Of a stretch of DNA of 64,000 nucleotides, positions 8,971 through 17,358 are shown in pieces. Location of the stretch: contig JAIMBI010000011.1 of NCBI GenBank assembly GCA_023565505.1, positions 22,433 through 86,432 on the forward strand. The letters are read 5' to 3'. The translations under genes and the position numbers were made by a program. The notes below the pieces were generated by a model. The model did not search any database. It saw only the letters and a list, made by a program, of their open reading frames with translations, and was not told the origin of the DNA. Each line of letters starts with the position of its first letter. Positions within the stretch are counted from its first letter, which is position 1. The DNA is from Actinomycetes bacterium (GTDB lineage: Bacteria; Bacillota; Sulfobacillia; Sulfobacillales; JAIMBI01).

Positions 8971-10353
8971 ATGACCGCTGCTTCGAGCACCGCGGGGGAG
9001 ATCGCCGCGCGCATCGACCGCCTGCCGCTGACCTGGGTCCAGTGGCGCCTTGCGCTCATCACCCAGCTGGCGTGGGGGGTCATCATCGCCCTGGACGGGA
9101 TGCCCGCCACCCTCTATCCGTACGTGTGGGGACCGGCGCATGCCTTCGGTCCGGCGGAGTTCTCGCTACTCCTGTCGTTCCAGTTCGGCATCGGGATCCT
9201 GGCGGGCGAGTACGTGATGGGCTATCTGGGCGACCGTCTGGGCCGCCGGACGGCGATGATCATCTCCGCCCTGGCCGTGAGCCTGCTCATCTGGCCCACG
9301 GCCCTGACCGACAACTTCGGCCTGCTCCTCCTGTTCTTCGCCCTCGGCTCGCTCGGCATGGGCGGCGTCCTGGCCGCCAACGTCGTGTACATGACCGAGA
9401 TCGCGCCCCCGCACATCCGCGGACGGTTGAACCAGGGGGCGCAGACGCTCGCCGTGCTGGCCGCGGCGGTCCTCCGCAACGTGCCGGCCATCTTCCTGCT
9501 GCCCCACGCCTACCGTCTCTACATCTACCTCGAGGCCGCGTTCCCGCTGATCATCCTGCTGCCGTTCCTCATCTGGGGCCTGCCGGAGTCGCCGCGCTGG
9601 CTCGAGGCCCGCGGACGGCGGGCGGAGGCGGAGGCGGTCATGGCCCGGCTGGAGCGCCAAGTGGCGCGCTATGCGGGGGAGCTGCCGCCGCCGGACGTGT
9701 CGCGCCATCGCGTGGAGACGGTCGAGCATGTCCCGGTGCGGGAGATCTTCTCGGGGATCTACCTGCGCCGCACCATCGTGCTGATGATCTCGTGGACCCT
9801 CGGCTACGCGGGCATCGTCTACGGCCAGGCGGGCTTCGCGCCGCTCTTCCTCGCGGCGCACCACTTCACCGCCGGCATGACGTTCACCACCCTGCTCTGG
9901 ACGGGCATCGTCGGCGGCATGGGGGCGCTCTTCGTCGGGTCGTTGACCGGCGAACGGTTCGAACGGCGGGGGCTCATCCTCACGGGTGGCGTGCTCGGCC
10001 TGCTGACGGCCGTCGTGCTGTACACCTGGACCACGCCTACCGGCCTCGTCGTCGGGGCTCTGTTGGGCAACGCCGGTCTCAACTTCTGGCTCTTCAACAT
10101 GTACAACTACACGGCCGCCGCCTACCCCACCCGGCTCCGCTCGGTGGGCACAGGCTGGACCGACGGTCTGGGCCACGTGGGGTCCGTCTTCGGCCCCATC
10201 GTCGCCGGCTCCCTCTTCGCGGCCACGGCCGCCCAGGGATTCGTCGGCTGGCTGGCCTGGTTCGCCATCCCCGGCGGACTGGTGCCGGGGCTGTTGGTGT
10301 ACTTCCTCGGATTCAACCAGAAGAAGGCCGTCCTCGAACAGATCTCCGCCTGA
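8971..10353 (+). CDS. MFS transporter, sugar/aromatic-acid porter type
   Basis: A 460-residue, about 12-helix major facilitator permease in the inner membrane. It has the loop 2-3 signature GYLGDRLGRRTAM and, after helix 6, WGLPESPRWLEARGRRAEAE, the PESPRWL motif of the sugar-porter and aromatic-acid/H+ symporter branches; a central cytoplasmic loop of about 60 residues follows. ATG 8971 is preferred over an in-frame TTG at 8953 since GGGAGGTGA lies between them, 5 bases before the ATG. It probably brings in the organic acid or sugar acid used by the catabolic genes to its left. Substrate specificity cannot be read. A bidirectional hairpin follows. Confidence 0.88.
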   Translation: MTAASSTAGEIAARIDRLPLTWVQWRLALITQLAWGVIIALDGMPATLYPYVWGPAHAFGPAEFSLLLSFQFGIGILAGEYVMGYLGDRLGRRTAMIISALAVSLLIWPTALTDNFGLLLLFFALGSLGMGGVLAANVVYMTEIAPPHIRGRLNQGAQTLAVLAAAVLRNVPAIFLLPHAYRLYIYLEAAFPLIILLPFLIWGLPESPRWLEARGRRAEAEAVMARLERQVARYAGELPPPDVSRHRVETVEHVPVREIFSGIYLRRTIVLMISWTLGYAGIVYGQAGFAPLFLAAHHFTAGMTFTTLLWTGIVGGMGALFVGSLTGERFERRGLILTGGVLGLLTAVVLYTWTTPTGLVVGALLGNAGLNFWLFNMYNYTAAAYPTRLRSVGTGWTDGLGHVGSVFGPIVAGSLFAATAAQGFVGWLAWFAIPGGLVPGLLVYFLGFNQKKAVLEQISA

Positions 10354-10371
10354 GCGCGAGGGCGCGGACCG

Positions 10372-10402
10372 CGGCCGCGGGTCGGGACAGGACCCGCGGC
10401 CG
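10372..10402. terminator. Bidirectional hairpin between convergent genes
   Basis: Perfect 12-bp inverted repeat CGGCCGCGGGTC / GACCCGCGGCCG with a 7-base loop, between the stop of the MFS gene (+) and the stop of the lipoprotein gene (-). There is no real T-tract, only CTTT nine bases later on the + strand. It probably ends transcription from both sides. Confidence 0.6.
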
Positions 10403-10469
10403 TCCGCCGTCTTTAGCGTCAATCCCGATCCGGGGAGCGGCCGGAGACGCCCGTTCCGGGTTCCGGCGA

Positions 10470-11600
10470 CTACCGTACGGGAGCCGGGTACACGCGGCGC
10501 CAGTGCCGCCCGCCGTCGGTCGTCCGGAGGATGCCTCCCGGTCCGGGGCCCCCGACCACCCCGAACCCGACCGTGCGGGAGACGAAGGCGACGGCGGACA
10601 GGATGGCCGGTCCGGGCAAGGCCCGGCGGACGTGGCTGCCGGCGTCGCTCTGGAGGATGGCGCCCCGGCCGTAGGAGGAGCCGGCGTAGACCACCGTCCC
10701 GTCCGGCGCCACCGCCAGCGGTCCCGGGGCCGTACCGGGACCGGCCGGCGCGGTGACGCCGGCGGCGCCGAGATGGGTGTAGGGCTCCTCGACGTCGGCC
10801 TGCCAGCTCCGCCCTCCGTCGCGGGACACGAAGGCCACGTAGGGGAAGTGCCCGAGACCGCCCTGGTCCAGGTCAGTCCAGTCGGCGACCACGGTGGCGC
10901 CGCGGCAGAGCACCACCGCGGCGGGAGCGTCGCGCACCCGGAGCGGAGCCTCGAACACCGGGGCGAGGGGCGCGCCGGCAGCGAGGCGCCAGACCGTCAA
11001 GCCGGCGACGGCGTAGGCGGTCGCGGGCGAGGCGGCGCACACGGCCTGGACGGAGCCGATGAGGGCTACCCGGGTCCACCGGCGACCCGCGTCGGCCGTA
11101 GCCCAGAGCGTACCGCCGGCAGGGGGGACGGGCGTCCCGAAGACCTCGACCACGCCGGCGCGCCGGGCCGCCGGCAGGGCGACGGCATAGCCGTGAGCCG
11201 CGTCCGCCCAGGCCATGCTCACCACGCGTTGCCCAGCGGGCGTCGGGGCCGACGTCCACCGCCGGCCGCCGTCGGTGGTCCGGAGCACGCGCCCGTCCCC
11301 CACCGCCACCGCGACGTCGGGGGTCGGCGCGAGGAGCTCTAGGATGGGTCGGCGTCCCCGCCGGACGACCTGCCATGACGCGCCGCCGTCGGTCGTGCGC
11401 AGGATGACGCCGGTCCCGGCGGCCCAGCCGACCCGCCTGTCGGCGAAGGCCACGGCGTCGAGAGAAAATCCGCCCCCCGGACGGGTCGGTCCGGCGGATG
11501 TGGCCGACCTGGGGACGGTCGGGCGGCATCCAGCCAGGAGGACGGCCCCCAGGGCCAGGAGCAGGGGTTTGCCGAGCCGGGCGGCGACGTGGTGGCGCAT
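10470..11600 (-). CDS. BNR/YCF48-like beta-propeller lipoprotein
   Basis: A 376-residue exported lipoprotein of unknown function. The N-terminus (MRHHVAARLGK, hydrophobic stretch, then VLLAGC) is a lipoprotein signal peptide with a lipobox, so the mature protein should be lipid-anchored outside the membrane. The body has repeated Asp-box (BNR) motifs such as LRTTDGGASWQ, LRTTDGGRRWT, FVSRDGGRSWQ and LRTTDGGRHWR, as in the photosystem II assembly factor YCF48 and sialidase-like propellers, consistent with six or seven blades. No sialidase catalytic arginine set is evident. ATG 11600 is chosen since GAGGAGGGG lies 8-13 bases upstream; an earlier in-frame GTG would overlap that site. It may be an extracytoplasmic scaffold. 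Confidence 0.85.
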   Translation of the reverse strand: MRHHVAARLGKPLLLALGAVLLAGCRPTVPRSATSAGPTRPGGGFSLDAVAFADRRVGWAAGTGVILRTTDGGASWQVVRRGRRPILELLAPTPDVAVAVGDGRVLRTTDGGRRWTSAPTPAGQRVVSMAWADAAHGYAVALPAARRAGVVEVFGTPVPPAGGTLWATADAGRRWTRVALIGSVQAVCAASPATAYAVAGLTVWRLAAGAPLAPVFEAPLRVRDAPAAVVLCRGATVVADWTDLDQGGLGHFPYVAFVSRDGGRSWQADVEEPYTHLGAAGVTAPAGPGTAPGPLAVAPDGTVVYAGSSYGRGAILQSDAGSHVRRALPGPAILSAVAFVSRTVGFGVVGGPGPGGILRTTDGGRHWRRVYPAPVR

Positions 11601-11713
11601 GGGAGGAACCCCTCCTCGCACCGCCGGCGCGGTGCGTTGCTCGACAGAACCAACGTCGGGGCGGGGCTGCCCGTTGCAGCCCCGGGTCGGCCTCGAGCCG
11701 CGTCACCCGCCTC

Positions 11714-11748
11714 TTGACCAGCCGTTTCCACCAGGTGATAATCTCACC
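11714..11748 (+). promoter_or_regulatory. Possible promoter with overlapping palindrome
   Basis: TTGACC at 11714-11719 and GATAAT at 11737-11742 are 17 bases apart, each one mismatch from the sigma-70 consensus. The imperfect operator-like palindrome GGTGA-TAATC-TCACC (11734-11748) overlaps the -10. Direction fits the reductase gene 200 bases downstream, giving a long leader. The same DNA on the minus strand could code for a short peptide, so the call is tentative. Nothing else is seen in the 350-base gap between the two divergent genes. Confidence 0.4.
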
Positions 11749-11951
11749 AATTCCCTTGATCATCTGTCCCCCACCGTATCTCGGTAGGCCGTCGGTCCGG
11801 CACGGGGTGCGCGGGCCGCGTCGGCTCCGGGCGGCCCGCACATGCTATCGCCGGCGCGACCGTCGGGCACGGGAGTGCAGGCGCGTGTCCCACGGGCGGA
11901 CGGGGGGCGGGATGCGGCGGCGACGGGCGCCCCGGAAGGAGGACGACGGGA

Positions 11952-12956
11952 CTGGACGACGTCATCGTGGTGGGGGGCGGCCCCGTCGGTTTGTTCGCCG
12001 CCACGCTGCTCCGGCTGCACGGCTTTTCCGTGCGGCTCGTGGAGAGCCTCCCGGTGCTGGGGGGCCAGGCGGCGGTGTTGTACCCGGACAAAGCCGTCTA
12101 CGACGTGGCCGGCTTTCCCGAGGTCTCGGGCCGGGACCTGGCCGAGGCCCTGGTGCGCCAAGCGTCGGGCTACGCCCCGGAGGTCGTGCTGGGGGCCGAA
12201 GCGGTGGCCATCGAGGGCGACCCCCGCTCCGGCTTCGCCGTCGCCACGGCCGCGGGGACGTTTAGAGGCCGCGTGGTGCTGCTGACCATCGGCATCGGCG
12301 CGTTTACGCCGCGGCGGCTGGCCGCCGAGGGGGCCGCGGAACTCGAGGGGCGGCGGATACATTACCTCCTGCCGCCCGCGGACGCGGTGCGCGGCCGCCG
12401 GGTGGTGGTGGTGGGGGGCGGCGACACCGCGGTCGACTGGGTGCTCGCGCTCGCGCCCCTGGCCCGCGAAGTCGTCCTGGTCCACCGCCGGACCGCATTC
12501 CGCGCCCAGGGGGAGATGCTCCGGCGGGCCAAGGCCCTGGGCCCGGTGCGGGTGGTCACCCCCTACGAGGTGCGGCGCATCGCCGAGCGGCCCGACGGGG
12601 CGCTGGCGGTGACCCTGGAGGGCCGGCAGGGGGCGGAGCCGCTCGAGGTGGCGGCGGACGTGGTCGTCGGCGGGCTCGGGTACCAGGCGGATCCGGGGCC
12701 GGCCCGGCACTGGGACGTCGGCGTCGAGGGCGCCGTGATCCCCGTGGATCCCGCCACCATGGAGACGCGGCGGACCGGGATCTACGCCGCCGGCGACGTG
12801 GCGGCCTACCCCGGGAAGGTGCGGTTGCTGGCGACCGGCTTCGGGGAGGTGGGCATCGCCGCCGCTGCCATCCGCCGTCGGCTCCGGCCGGAGACGTCGG
12901 CCCACCTGCCGCACAGCACTTCCGTGCGGGGGCGGCCGGCCCCGGTGGACGCCTGA
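11952..12956 (+). CDS. Ferredoxin-NADP(+) reductase, thioredoxin-reductase-like (type 2), probable CTG start
   Basis: A 334-residue flavoprotein moving electrons between NAD(P)H and ferredoxin/flavodoxin. It has the FAD motif DDVIVVGGGPVGLFAATLL, GGQAAVLYPDKAVYDVAGFP, the NADPH fold VVVVGGGDTAVDWVL and the C-terminal IYAAGDVAAYPGKVRLLATG, which match YumC-type reductases. The CxxC of true thioredoxin reductases is absent. The first ATG/GTG/TTG in frame is GTG 11967, which would remove the first beta strand and lie 24 bases from the ribosome binding site GGAAGGAGG (11934-11942). CTG at 11952, spacer 9, restores the fold, so CTG is taken as the start. It sits upstream of cydABDC and may supply reduced carriers in the same redox programme (inference). 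Confidence 0.82.
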   Translation: MDDVIVVGGGPVGLFAATLLRLHGFSVRLVESLPVLGGQAAVLYPDKAVYDVAGFPEVSGRDLAEALVRQASGYAPEVVLGAEAVAIEGDPRSGFAVATAAGTFRGRVVLLTIGIGAFTPRRLAAEGAAELEGRRIHYLLPPADAVRGRRVVVVGGGDTAVDWVLALAPLAREVVLVHRRTAFRAQGEMLRRAKALGPVRVVTPYEVRRIAERPDGALAVTLEGRQGAEPLEVAADVVVGGLGYQADPGPARHWDVGVEGAVIPVDPATMETRRTGIYAAGDVAAYPGKVRLLATGFGEVGIAAAAIRRRLRPETSAHLPHSTSVRGRPAPVDA

Positions 12957-12979
12957 GGACGTCCCACGGGTCGGATGGG

Positions 12980-13035
12980 CCGAACGGCGGACCGCCGGCC
13001 GGCGGCAAACGAGCCGTTCGGACCGGCCGAACGGC
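12980..13035. repeat. Three copies of CCGAACGGC (one inverted pair) upstream of cydA
   Basis: CCGAACGGC occurs at 12980-12988 and 13027-13035, and its exact reverse complement GCCGTTCGG at 13013-13021; the last two form a perfect 9-bp hairpin with loop ACCGG. The cluster lies after the reductase stop and 28 bases before a TATGAT -10-like box, so it may be a terminator of the reductase gene, an operator of the cyd operon, or both. It does not resemble a Rex or Fnr site. Confidence 0.5.
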
Positions 13036-13062
13036 CGTCGCGGGCCGGGGGGGACCGAAGGG

Positions 13063-13068
13063 TATGAT
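13063..13068 (+). promoter_or_regulatory. Probable -10 box of the cyd operon
   Basis: TATGAT in an otherwise very GC-rich 207-base intergenic region, 95 bases before the cydA start. No clear -35 is seen at the right distance, which would fit an activator-dependent promoter using the CCGAACGGC repeats just upstream (inference). Confidence 0.35.
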
Positions 13069-13163
13069 ACGCGTGTCGGCGGGGCTCGGGCCGGGCGCGC
13101 GGTTCGGTCGGATTCCGACAGGATGTGGCAGGGGTCCCGTCCGGCACGGGAGGTACACGCACC

Positions 13164-14540
13164 ATGACGGAACTCGGGTTGGCACGGCTGCAGTTCGGCG
13201 TGACGACCGTCTACCACTTCCTGTTCGTGCCGCTCACCATCGGTCTGTCCTTTCTCCTGGCCATCCTCGAGACGGTCTACGTCAAGACCCAGGATCCCGC
13301 CTACAAGAAACTGGTGGACTTCTTCGGACGGCTGTTCCTCATCAACTTCGCCGTCGGCGTGGTCACGGGCATCCTCCAGGAGTTCCAGTTCGGCATGAAC
13401 TGGTCCAACTACTCGCGCTTCGTGGGCGACGTGTTCGGCGCCCCGCTGGCGGTCGAGGCGCTATTGGCGTTCTTCCTGGAATCGACCTTCCTCGGCGTGT
13501 GGATCTTCGGCTGGGATCGCCTCTCGCCCCGCGCCCACGCCTGGTCGATGTGGCTCGTGGCCATCGGCACGAGCATCTCCGCGTTCTGGATCCTGGTCGC
13601 CAACTCCTTCATGCAGGAGCCGGTCGGGTACGCGCTCCGCTCGGGCCACGCCGAGATGGTGAACTTCTTCGCCCTCCTGGGCAACCCCCAGCTGTGGGTG
13701 GAGTTCCCCCACGTGTGGCTCGGCTCGCTCGCCACCGGGGCGTTCTTCATGACCGGCGTGAGCGCCTACTACCTGGTCCGGGGCCGGCATCCGGAGCTGT
13801 TCGACAAGACGTTCCGCCTGGGAGCGGTGGCCGCGCTGGTGGCGAGCGTGCTGGTGTTCGTCGTCGGGCACGACCAGGCGCAGCACCTGGTGACGGCGCA
13901 GCCGATGAAGATCGCGGCGTCGGAGGCGCTCTGGCACACGAGCCCGGAGCGGGCCCCGTGGACGCTGGTGGCCAATATCGACACCGCCCACCAGCGGACC
14001 ACCGACGCGGTCCAGATCCCGGATCTGCTGAGCATCCTCGCCTACAACCACACCACCGGCCGGGTCACCGGCATCGACGAGCTCCAGGCCCAGTATGTCA
14101 AGCGCTACGGACCGGGAGACTACGTTCCGCCGGTCGTGCCGACGTTCTGGAGCTTCCGCCTGATGATCCTGGCGGGGACGCTCATGATCCTGGCGGCGGC
14201 CTGGGCCGTGTGGCTCATCGTGGAGGAGCGGCACCAGCGGCGCCCGCGCTTCCTCAAGGCCATGGTGTGGGCCATCGGGCTGCCCTACCTGGCCGAGATC
14301 ATGGGCTGGATCATGACCGAGGTGGGTCGGCAGCCGTGGGTGGTCTTCGGCCTGGAGACGACGGCCAACGGGGTGTCGCCCACGGTCTCGGCGACCGAGG
14401 TGTGGATCACCTTGGTGGGGTTCGGCCTCCTCTACGGTGCCATGGCTGTGGCCGACGTCTACCTGCTCCTGAAGTACATCCGGCTGGGGCCCGACGTCGG
14501 CGAGCCGGACGAGCCGCGGCTTGAGGCCGATCTGATCTAG
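13164..14540 (+). CDS. cydA: Cytochrome bd ubiquinol/menaquinol oxidase subunit I
   Basis: A 458-residue integral membrane protein, the quinol-oxidising, haem-carrying subunit of cytochrome bd oxidase, which reduces O2 to water without pumping protons. H18 in TTVYHFLFVPLTIGL is the expected high-spin haem ligand; FVVGHDQAQHLV, the methionine-bearing YLAEIMGWIMTEVGRQPW (with GRQPW) and nine or so membrane helices are present. At 458 residues it is near the short end of the family, suggesting a short Q-loop as in bd variants of Gram-positives and CIO-type oxidases. ATG 13164 follows GGGAGG by 10 bases; an in-frame GTG at 13125 precedes that site. First gene of cydABDC. Confidence 0.96.
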   Translation: MTELGLARLQFGVTTVYHFLFVPLTIGLSFLLAILETVYVKTQDPAYKKLVDFFGRLFLINFAVGVVTGILQEFQFGMNWSNYSRFVGDVFGAPLAVEALLAFFLESTFLGVWIFGWDRLSPRAHAWSMWLVAIGTSISAFWILVANSFMQEPVGYALRSGHAEMVNFFALLGNPQLWVEFPHVWLGSLATGAFFMTGVSAYYLVRGRHPELFDKTFRLGAVAALVASVLVFVVGHDQAQHLVTAQPMKIAASEALWHTSPERAPWTLVANIDTAHQRTTDAVQIPDLLSILAYNHTTGRVTGIDELQAQYVKRYGPGDYVPPVVPTFWSFRLMILAGTLMILAAAWAVWLIVEERHQRRPRFLKAMVWAIGLPYLAEIMGWIMTEVGRQPWVVFGLETTANGVSPTVSATEVWITLVGFGLLYGAMAVADVYLLLKYIRLGPDVGEPDEPRLEADLI

Positions 14541-14552
14541 GAGGCGGGAACG

Positions 14553-15566
14553 GTGAGCCTCAACACCATCTGGTTTGTCCTGGTGGCCGTGCTGTTCGTG
14601 GGGTACTTCTTCCTGGAGGGCTTCGACTACGGGGTGGGCATGCTCATGCCCTTCGTGGGCCGGACGGACCGGGAGCGGCGGGCGGTGCTGGCCACCATCG
14701 GACCGGTGTGGGACGCCAACGAGGTCTGGCTCATCACTGCGGGCGGCGCCATCTTCGCGGCCTTCCCGAACTGGTACGCCACCCTCTTCAGCGGCTTCTA
14801 CCTCGCGTTGGCCCTGCTGTTGGCCGCGCTCATCGTGCGCGGCGTGGCGTTCGAGTTCCGCAGCAAGGACGCCCATCCCCGCTGGCGGAGCCTGTGGGAC
14901 GCGCTGGTGGTCGTCGGAAGCGCCGTTCCCCCGGTCGTCTGGGGGATCGCCATGGGCAACCTCCTCCGCGGCATCCCCATCGACGCGCACATGAACTACG
15001 TCGGCAACTTCTGGGAGCTGTTGAACCCCTACGCGCTGGTCGGCGGACTGGCGGCCGTCCTCATCTTCGCCCTGCACGGCGCGCTGTACCTCACCCTCAA
15101 GACCACGGACACGCTCCAGGCGCGGGCCCGGCAGGCGGCCTTCCGGGTGGGCGGGACGGCCACGGCCCTGTTCTTCCTGTTCGTGGTGCTGTCGTACTTC
15201 TACACGTCGTTCCCGGCCCGTCTCGGGGTGGACCCGGGGGTGGTGCCCATCCTCGCCGGCCTGGCGATGGTGAGCGTGCGCTTCTTGCTCCAGCGCAACC
15301 TCTACGGCTGGGCCTTCGCCATGAACGGCGCAGCCATCGTGCTCTCCGTGGGGACCGTCTTCACCACCATCTACCCGGACCTGCTCATCTCGAGCCTCAA
15401 CCCGCACTGGAGCCTCACCGTGTTCAACGCGGCCTCCAACGCGTACAGCCTGCGCGTCATGACCCTGGTGGCCGTCTCGGCCCTGCCCTTCGTGTTGGCC
15501 TACCAGGCGTGGACGTACTGGGTGTTCCGCCAGCGGGTGACGCTCAAGCAGACGTTCCACTACTGA
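14553..15566 (+). CDS. cydB: Cytochrome bd oxidase subunit II
   Basis: A 337-residue membrane protein, the second core subunit of the bd oxidase. The N-terminus FFLEGFDYGVGMLMPFVGRT, then IGPVWDANEVWLITAGGA, is diagnostic of CydB; about eight helices follow. The GTG start is preceded by AGGAGGCGGG, which overlaps the cydA stop codon TAG, so the two are translationally close. No small CydX-like peptide is seen in the 58 bases before cydD. Confidence 0.96.
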   Translation: MSLNTIWFVLVAVLFVGYFFLEGFDYGVGMLMPFVGRTDRERRAVLATIGPVWDANEVWLITAGGAIFAAFPNWYATLFSGFYLALALLLAALIVRGVAFEFRSKDAHPRWRSLWDALVVVGSAVPPVVWGIAMGNLLRGIPIDAHMNYVGNFWELLNPYALVGGLAAVLIFALHGALYLTLKTTDTLQARARQAAFRVGGTATALFFLFVVLSYFYTSFPARLGVDPGVVPILAGLAMVSVRFLLQRNLYGWAFAMNGAAIVLSVGTVFTTIYPDLLISSLNPHWSLTVFNAASNAYSLRVMTLVAVSALPFVLAYQAWTYWVFRQRVTLKQTFHY

Positions 15567-15624
15567 GCGGTCACCGCGCGCCGCGCGGCGGCCACCACCC
15601 GAGGCACCCAGGGAGGAGGCAGCC

Positions 15625-17358
15625 ATGAGGGAGGATGCCGTCTCCGGCACGGGCGGGGGGGCGTCGCGGGGCGGCCCCCTCGGGGCCGCGTGGGCCGCCG
15701 CGCGGCCCTTGCTCGCCCTGGTCCCCGGAGGACGCGGGCTCCTGGTCGCGGCCGTGGCGGCGAGCGTGGCGGCCGGCGGCCTGACCGTGGTCACGGCCGT
15801 GCTGCTCAGCCGCGCCGTGGCCGCCGTGTTTCTCGGCGGGGCCGGACCGGCGGCCGTCCTGCCGCTCCTCGCGGCCGGGGGGGCGGTCGCCCTGGGCCGG
15901 GCCGGCGCGGAGGCGGCGAGCCGCGCCCTGGCGGCGGAGCTGGCCTACCGCGCGAAGCGGGCGGTGCGGGCCCGGATCCTCGCGCGGCTGTTCGCCGTCG
16001 GCCCCGCCTGGCAGGAGATCCACGACACCGGCACGACGGTCCAGACCGTTCTGGATGGGGTCGACGCGCTGGGGACGCTGGTCTCGACCTACGTGCCCCA
16101 GCTGGCGGTGGCGGGAGCCGTGCCGGTCCTGGTGCTGGTGGCCGTGGGGCTCGAGTTCTGGCTCGCGGGGGTCATCCTGCTGGTCACCGGACCGCTCATC
16201 CCGGTGTTCATGGTGCTCATCGGGCGGGCGGCCGAGGCCCGTACCGCCCGGCAGTGGGAGACGCTCACCCGCCTGGGCCGCCACTTCCTGGACGTGCTCG
16301 GCGGCCTGCCGACGCTCATCCTGGCGCATCAGGTCGACCGGCAACTCGACATCATCCGACGCGTGAGCGACGACTACCGCCGGGCGGTGATGGCCACGCT
16401 CCGGCTGGCGCTGTTGTCCGCCCTGGTGCTGGAACTGTTCGCGGCCGTGGCCACGGCCCTCGTCGCCGTGGCGGTGGGGCTGGCGCTGGTGGACGGCCGC
16501 GTGGCTTTCGCCCCGGCGCTGGCCGTGCTCATGCTGGCGCCCGAGTTCTACCTGCCCCAGCGGACGCTGGGATCCGCGTTCCACCAGGCGATGGAGGGCG
16601 TGACGGCGGCCACGGCGGTGCTGTCCCTCCTGGACACGCCGGTGGTCCGGCCGGCCGGCGGCCGTCGCGTGCCCACCCGCCCCGGCCCCTGGACGGTGGA
16701 GTGGTCCGGCGTGTCCCTTCGTTTCGCCGGACGCCCCCCGCTGCTGGAGGATTTCTCCGTGGCCGTCGGGGCTGGGGAGCACGTGGCCCTCGTGGGTCCG
16801 AGCGGCAGCGGCAAGACGACGCTGCTGCACCTGCTGCTGGGGTATCTCCGCCCCGAGCGGGGGACGGTGGCCGTCGGGGGCATCCCCCTCGAGACCCTGG
16901 ATCTCGACTGGTGGCGCCGCCAGGTCGCCTATCTGCCGCAATGGCCCTACCTGGTCTTCGGGTCGGTGCGGGACAACCTGGTGGTGGCCCGGCCCGACGC
17001 CGACGACCGGCGGCTGTGGGCGGCGCTCGAGGCGGCGGATGCCGCCGCGTTCGTCGCGCGCCTGCCCGGGGGGCTGGACGCGCCCGTCGGGGACCGCGGG
17101 CTCATGCTGTCCGGCGGGCAGGCGCAGCGCCTGGCGCTCGCGCGGTTGTTCCTGCGGGACGCCCCGGTAGTGCTGCTAGACGAGCCGACGGACCATCTCG
17201 ATCCCACCAGCCGGGAACGGGTGTGGACCGCGTTGGAGCATCACTGCCGCGACCGGACGCTCGTCGTCGTGACCCACCGGGCCGAGGAGGCGGCCCGGGT
17301 CGGACGCCGCGTCGGCCTCGGGGCAGCGGCCGCGCCGCCGGCGGTGATCTCGGGATGA
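15625..17358 (+). CDS. cydD: ABC exporter CydD, ATP-binding/permease
   Basis: A 577-residue half-transporter with a six-helix membrane domain (about residues 25-330) and an ATPase domain. Walker A is VGPSGSGKTTLLHLLLGYL, the Q-loop YLPQWPYL, signature LSGGQAQRLALARL and Walker B PVVLLDEPTDHLD, followed by the switch His in VVVTHRAEEA. CydDC is known to export thiols (cysteine, glutathione) and is needed for assembling bd oxidase. ATG 15625 follows GGGAGGAGG. The stop overlaps the start of cydC in ATGA. The C-terminus is short after the ATPase, as is common for CydD. Confidence 0.92.
   Translation: MREDAVSGTGGGASRGGPLGAAWAAARPLLALVPGGRGLLVAAVAASVAAGGLTVVTAVLLSRAVAAVFLGGAGPAAVLPLLAAGGAVALGRAGAEAASRALAAELAYRAKRAVRARILARLFAVGPAWQEIHDTGTTVQTVLDGVDALGTLVSTYVPQLAVAGAVPVLVLVAVGLEFWLAGVILLVTGPLIPVFMVLIGRAAEARTARQWETLTRLGRHFLDVLGGLPTLILAHQVDRQLDIIRRVSDDYRRAVMATLRLALLSALVLELFAAVATALVAVAVGLALVDGRVAFAPALAVLMLAPEFYLPQRTLGSAFHQAMEGVTAATAVLSLLDTPVVRPAGGRRVPTRPGPWTVEWSGVSLRFAGRPPLLEDFSVAVGAGEHVALVGPSGSGKTTLLHLLLGYLRPERGTVAVGGIPLETLDLDWWRRQVAYLPQWPYLVFGSVRDNLVVARPDADDRRLWAALEAADAAAFVARLPGGLDAPVGDRGLMLSGGQAQRLALARLFLRDAPVVLLDEPTDHLDPTSRERVWTALEHHCRDRTLVVVTHRAEEAARVGRRVGLGAAAAPPAVISG

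Noticed and set aside
9950..9975. Second LexA-like sequence (GGTTCGAACGG) in the MFS gene
   Set aside because: It lies inside coding sequence and lacks the N4 spacing of the consensus.
12362..12498. CxxC-type thioredoxin reductase for the 11952 gene
   Set aside because: The second dinucleotide fold is directly GGGDTAVDW without the CAxC motif, and the C-terminal EGKVRL-like signature fits ferredoxin-NADP reductase.
13461..15794. 777-codon minus-strand frame across cydAB
   Set aside because: Antisense shadow; cydA and cydB are certain on the other strand.
15690..17354. 5' extension of the cydC frame through all of cydD
   Set aside because: The frame is open but the translation is low-complexity; cydC has a coupled ATG at 17355 and normal length from there.
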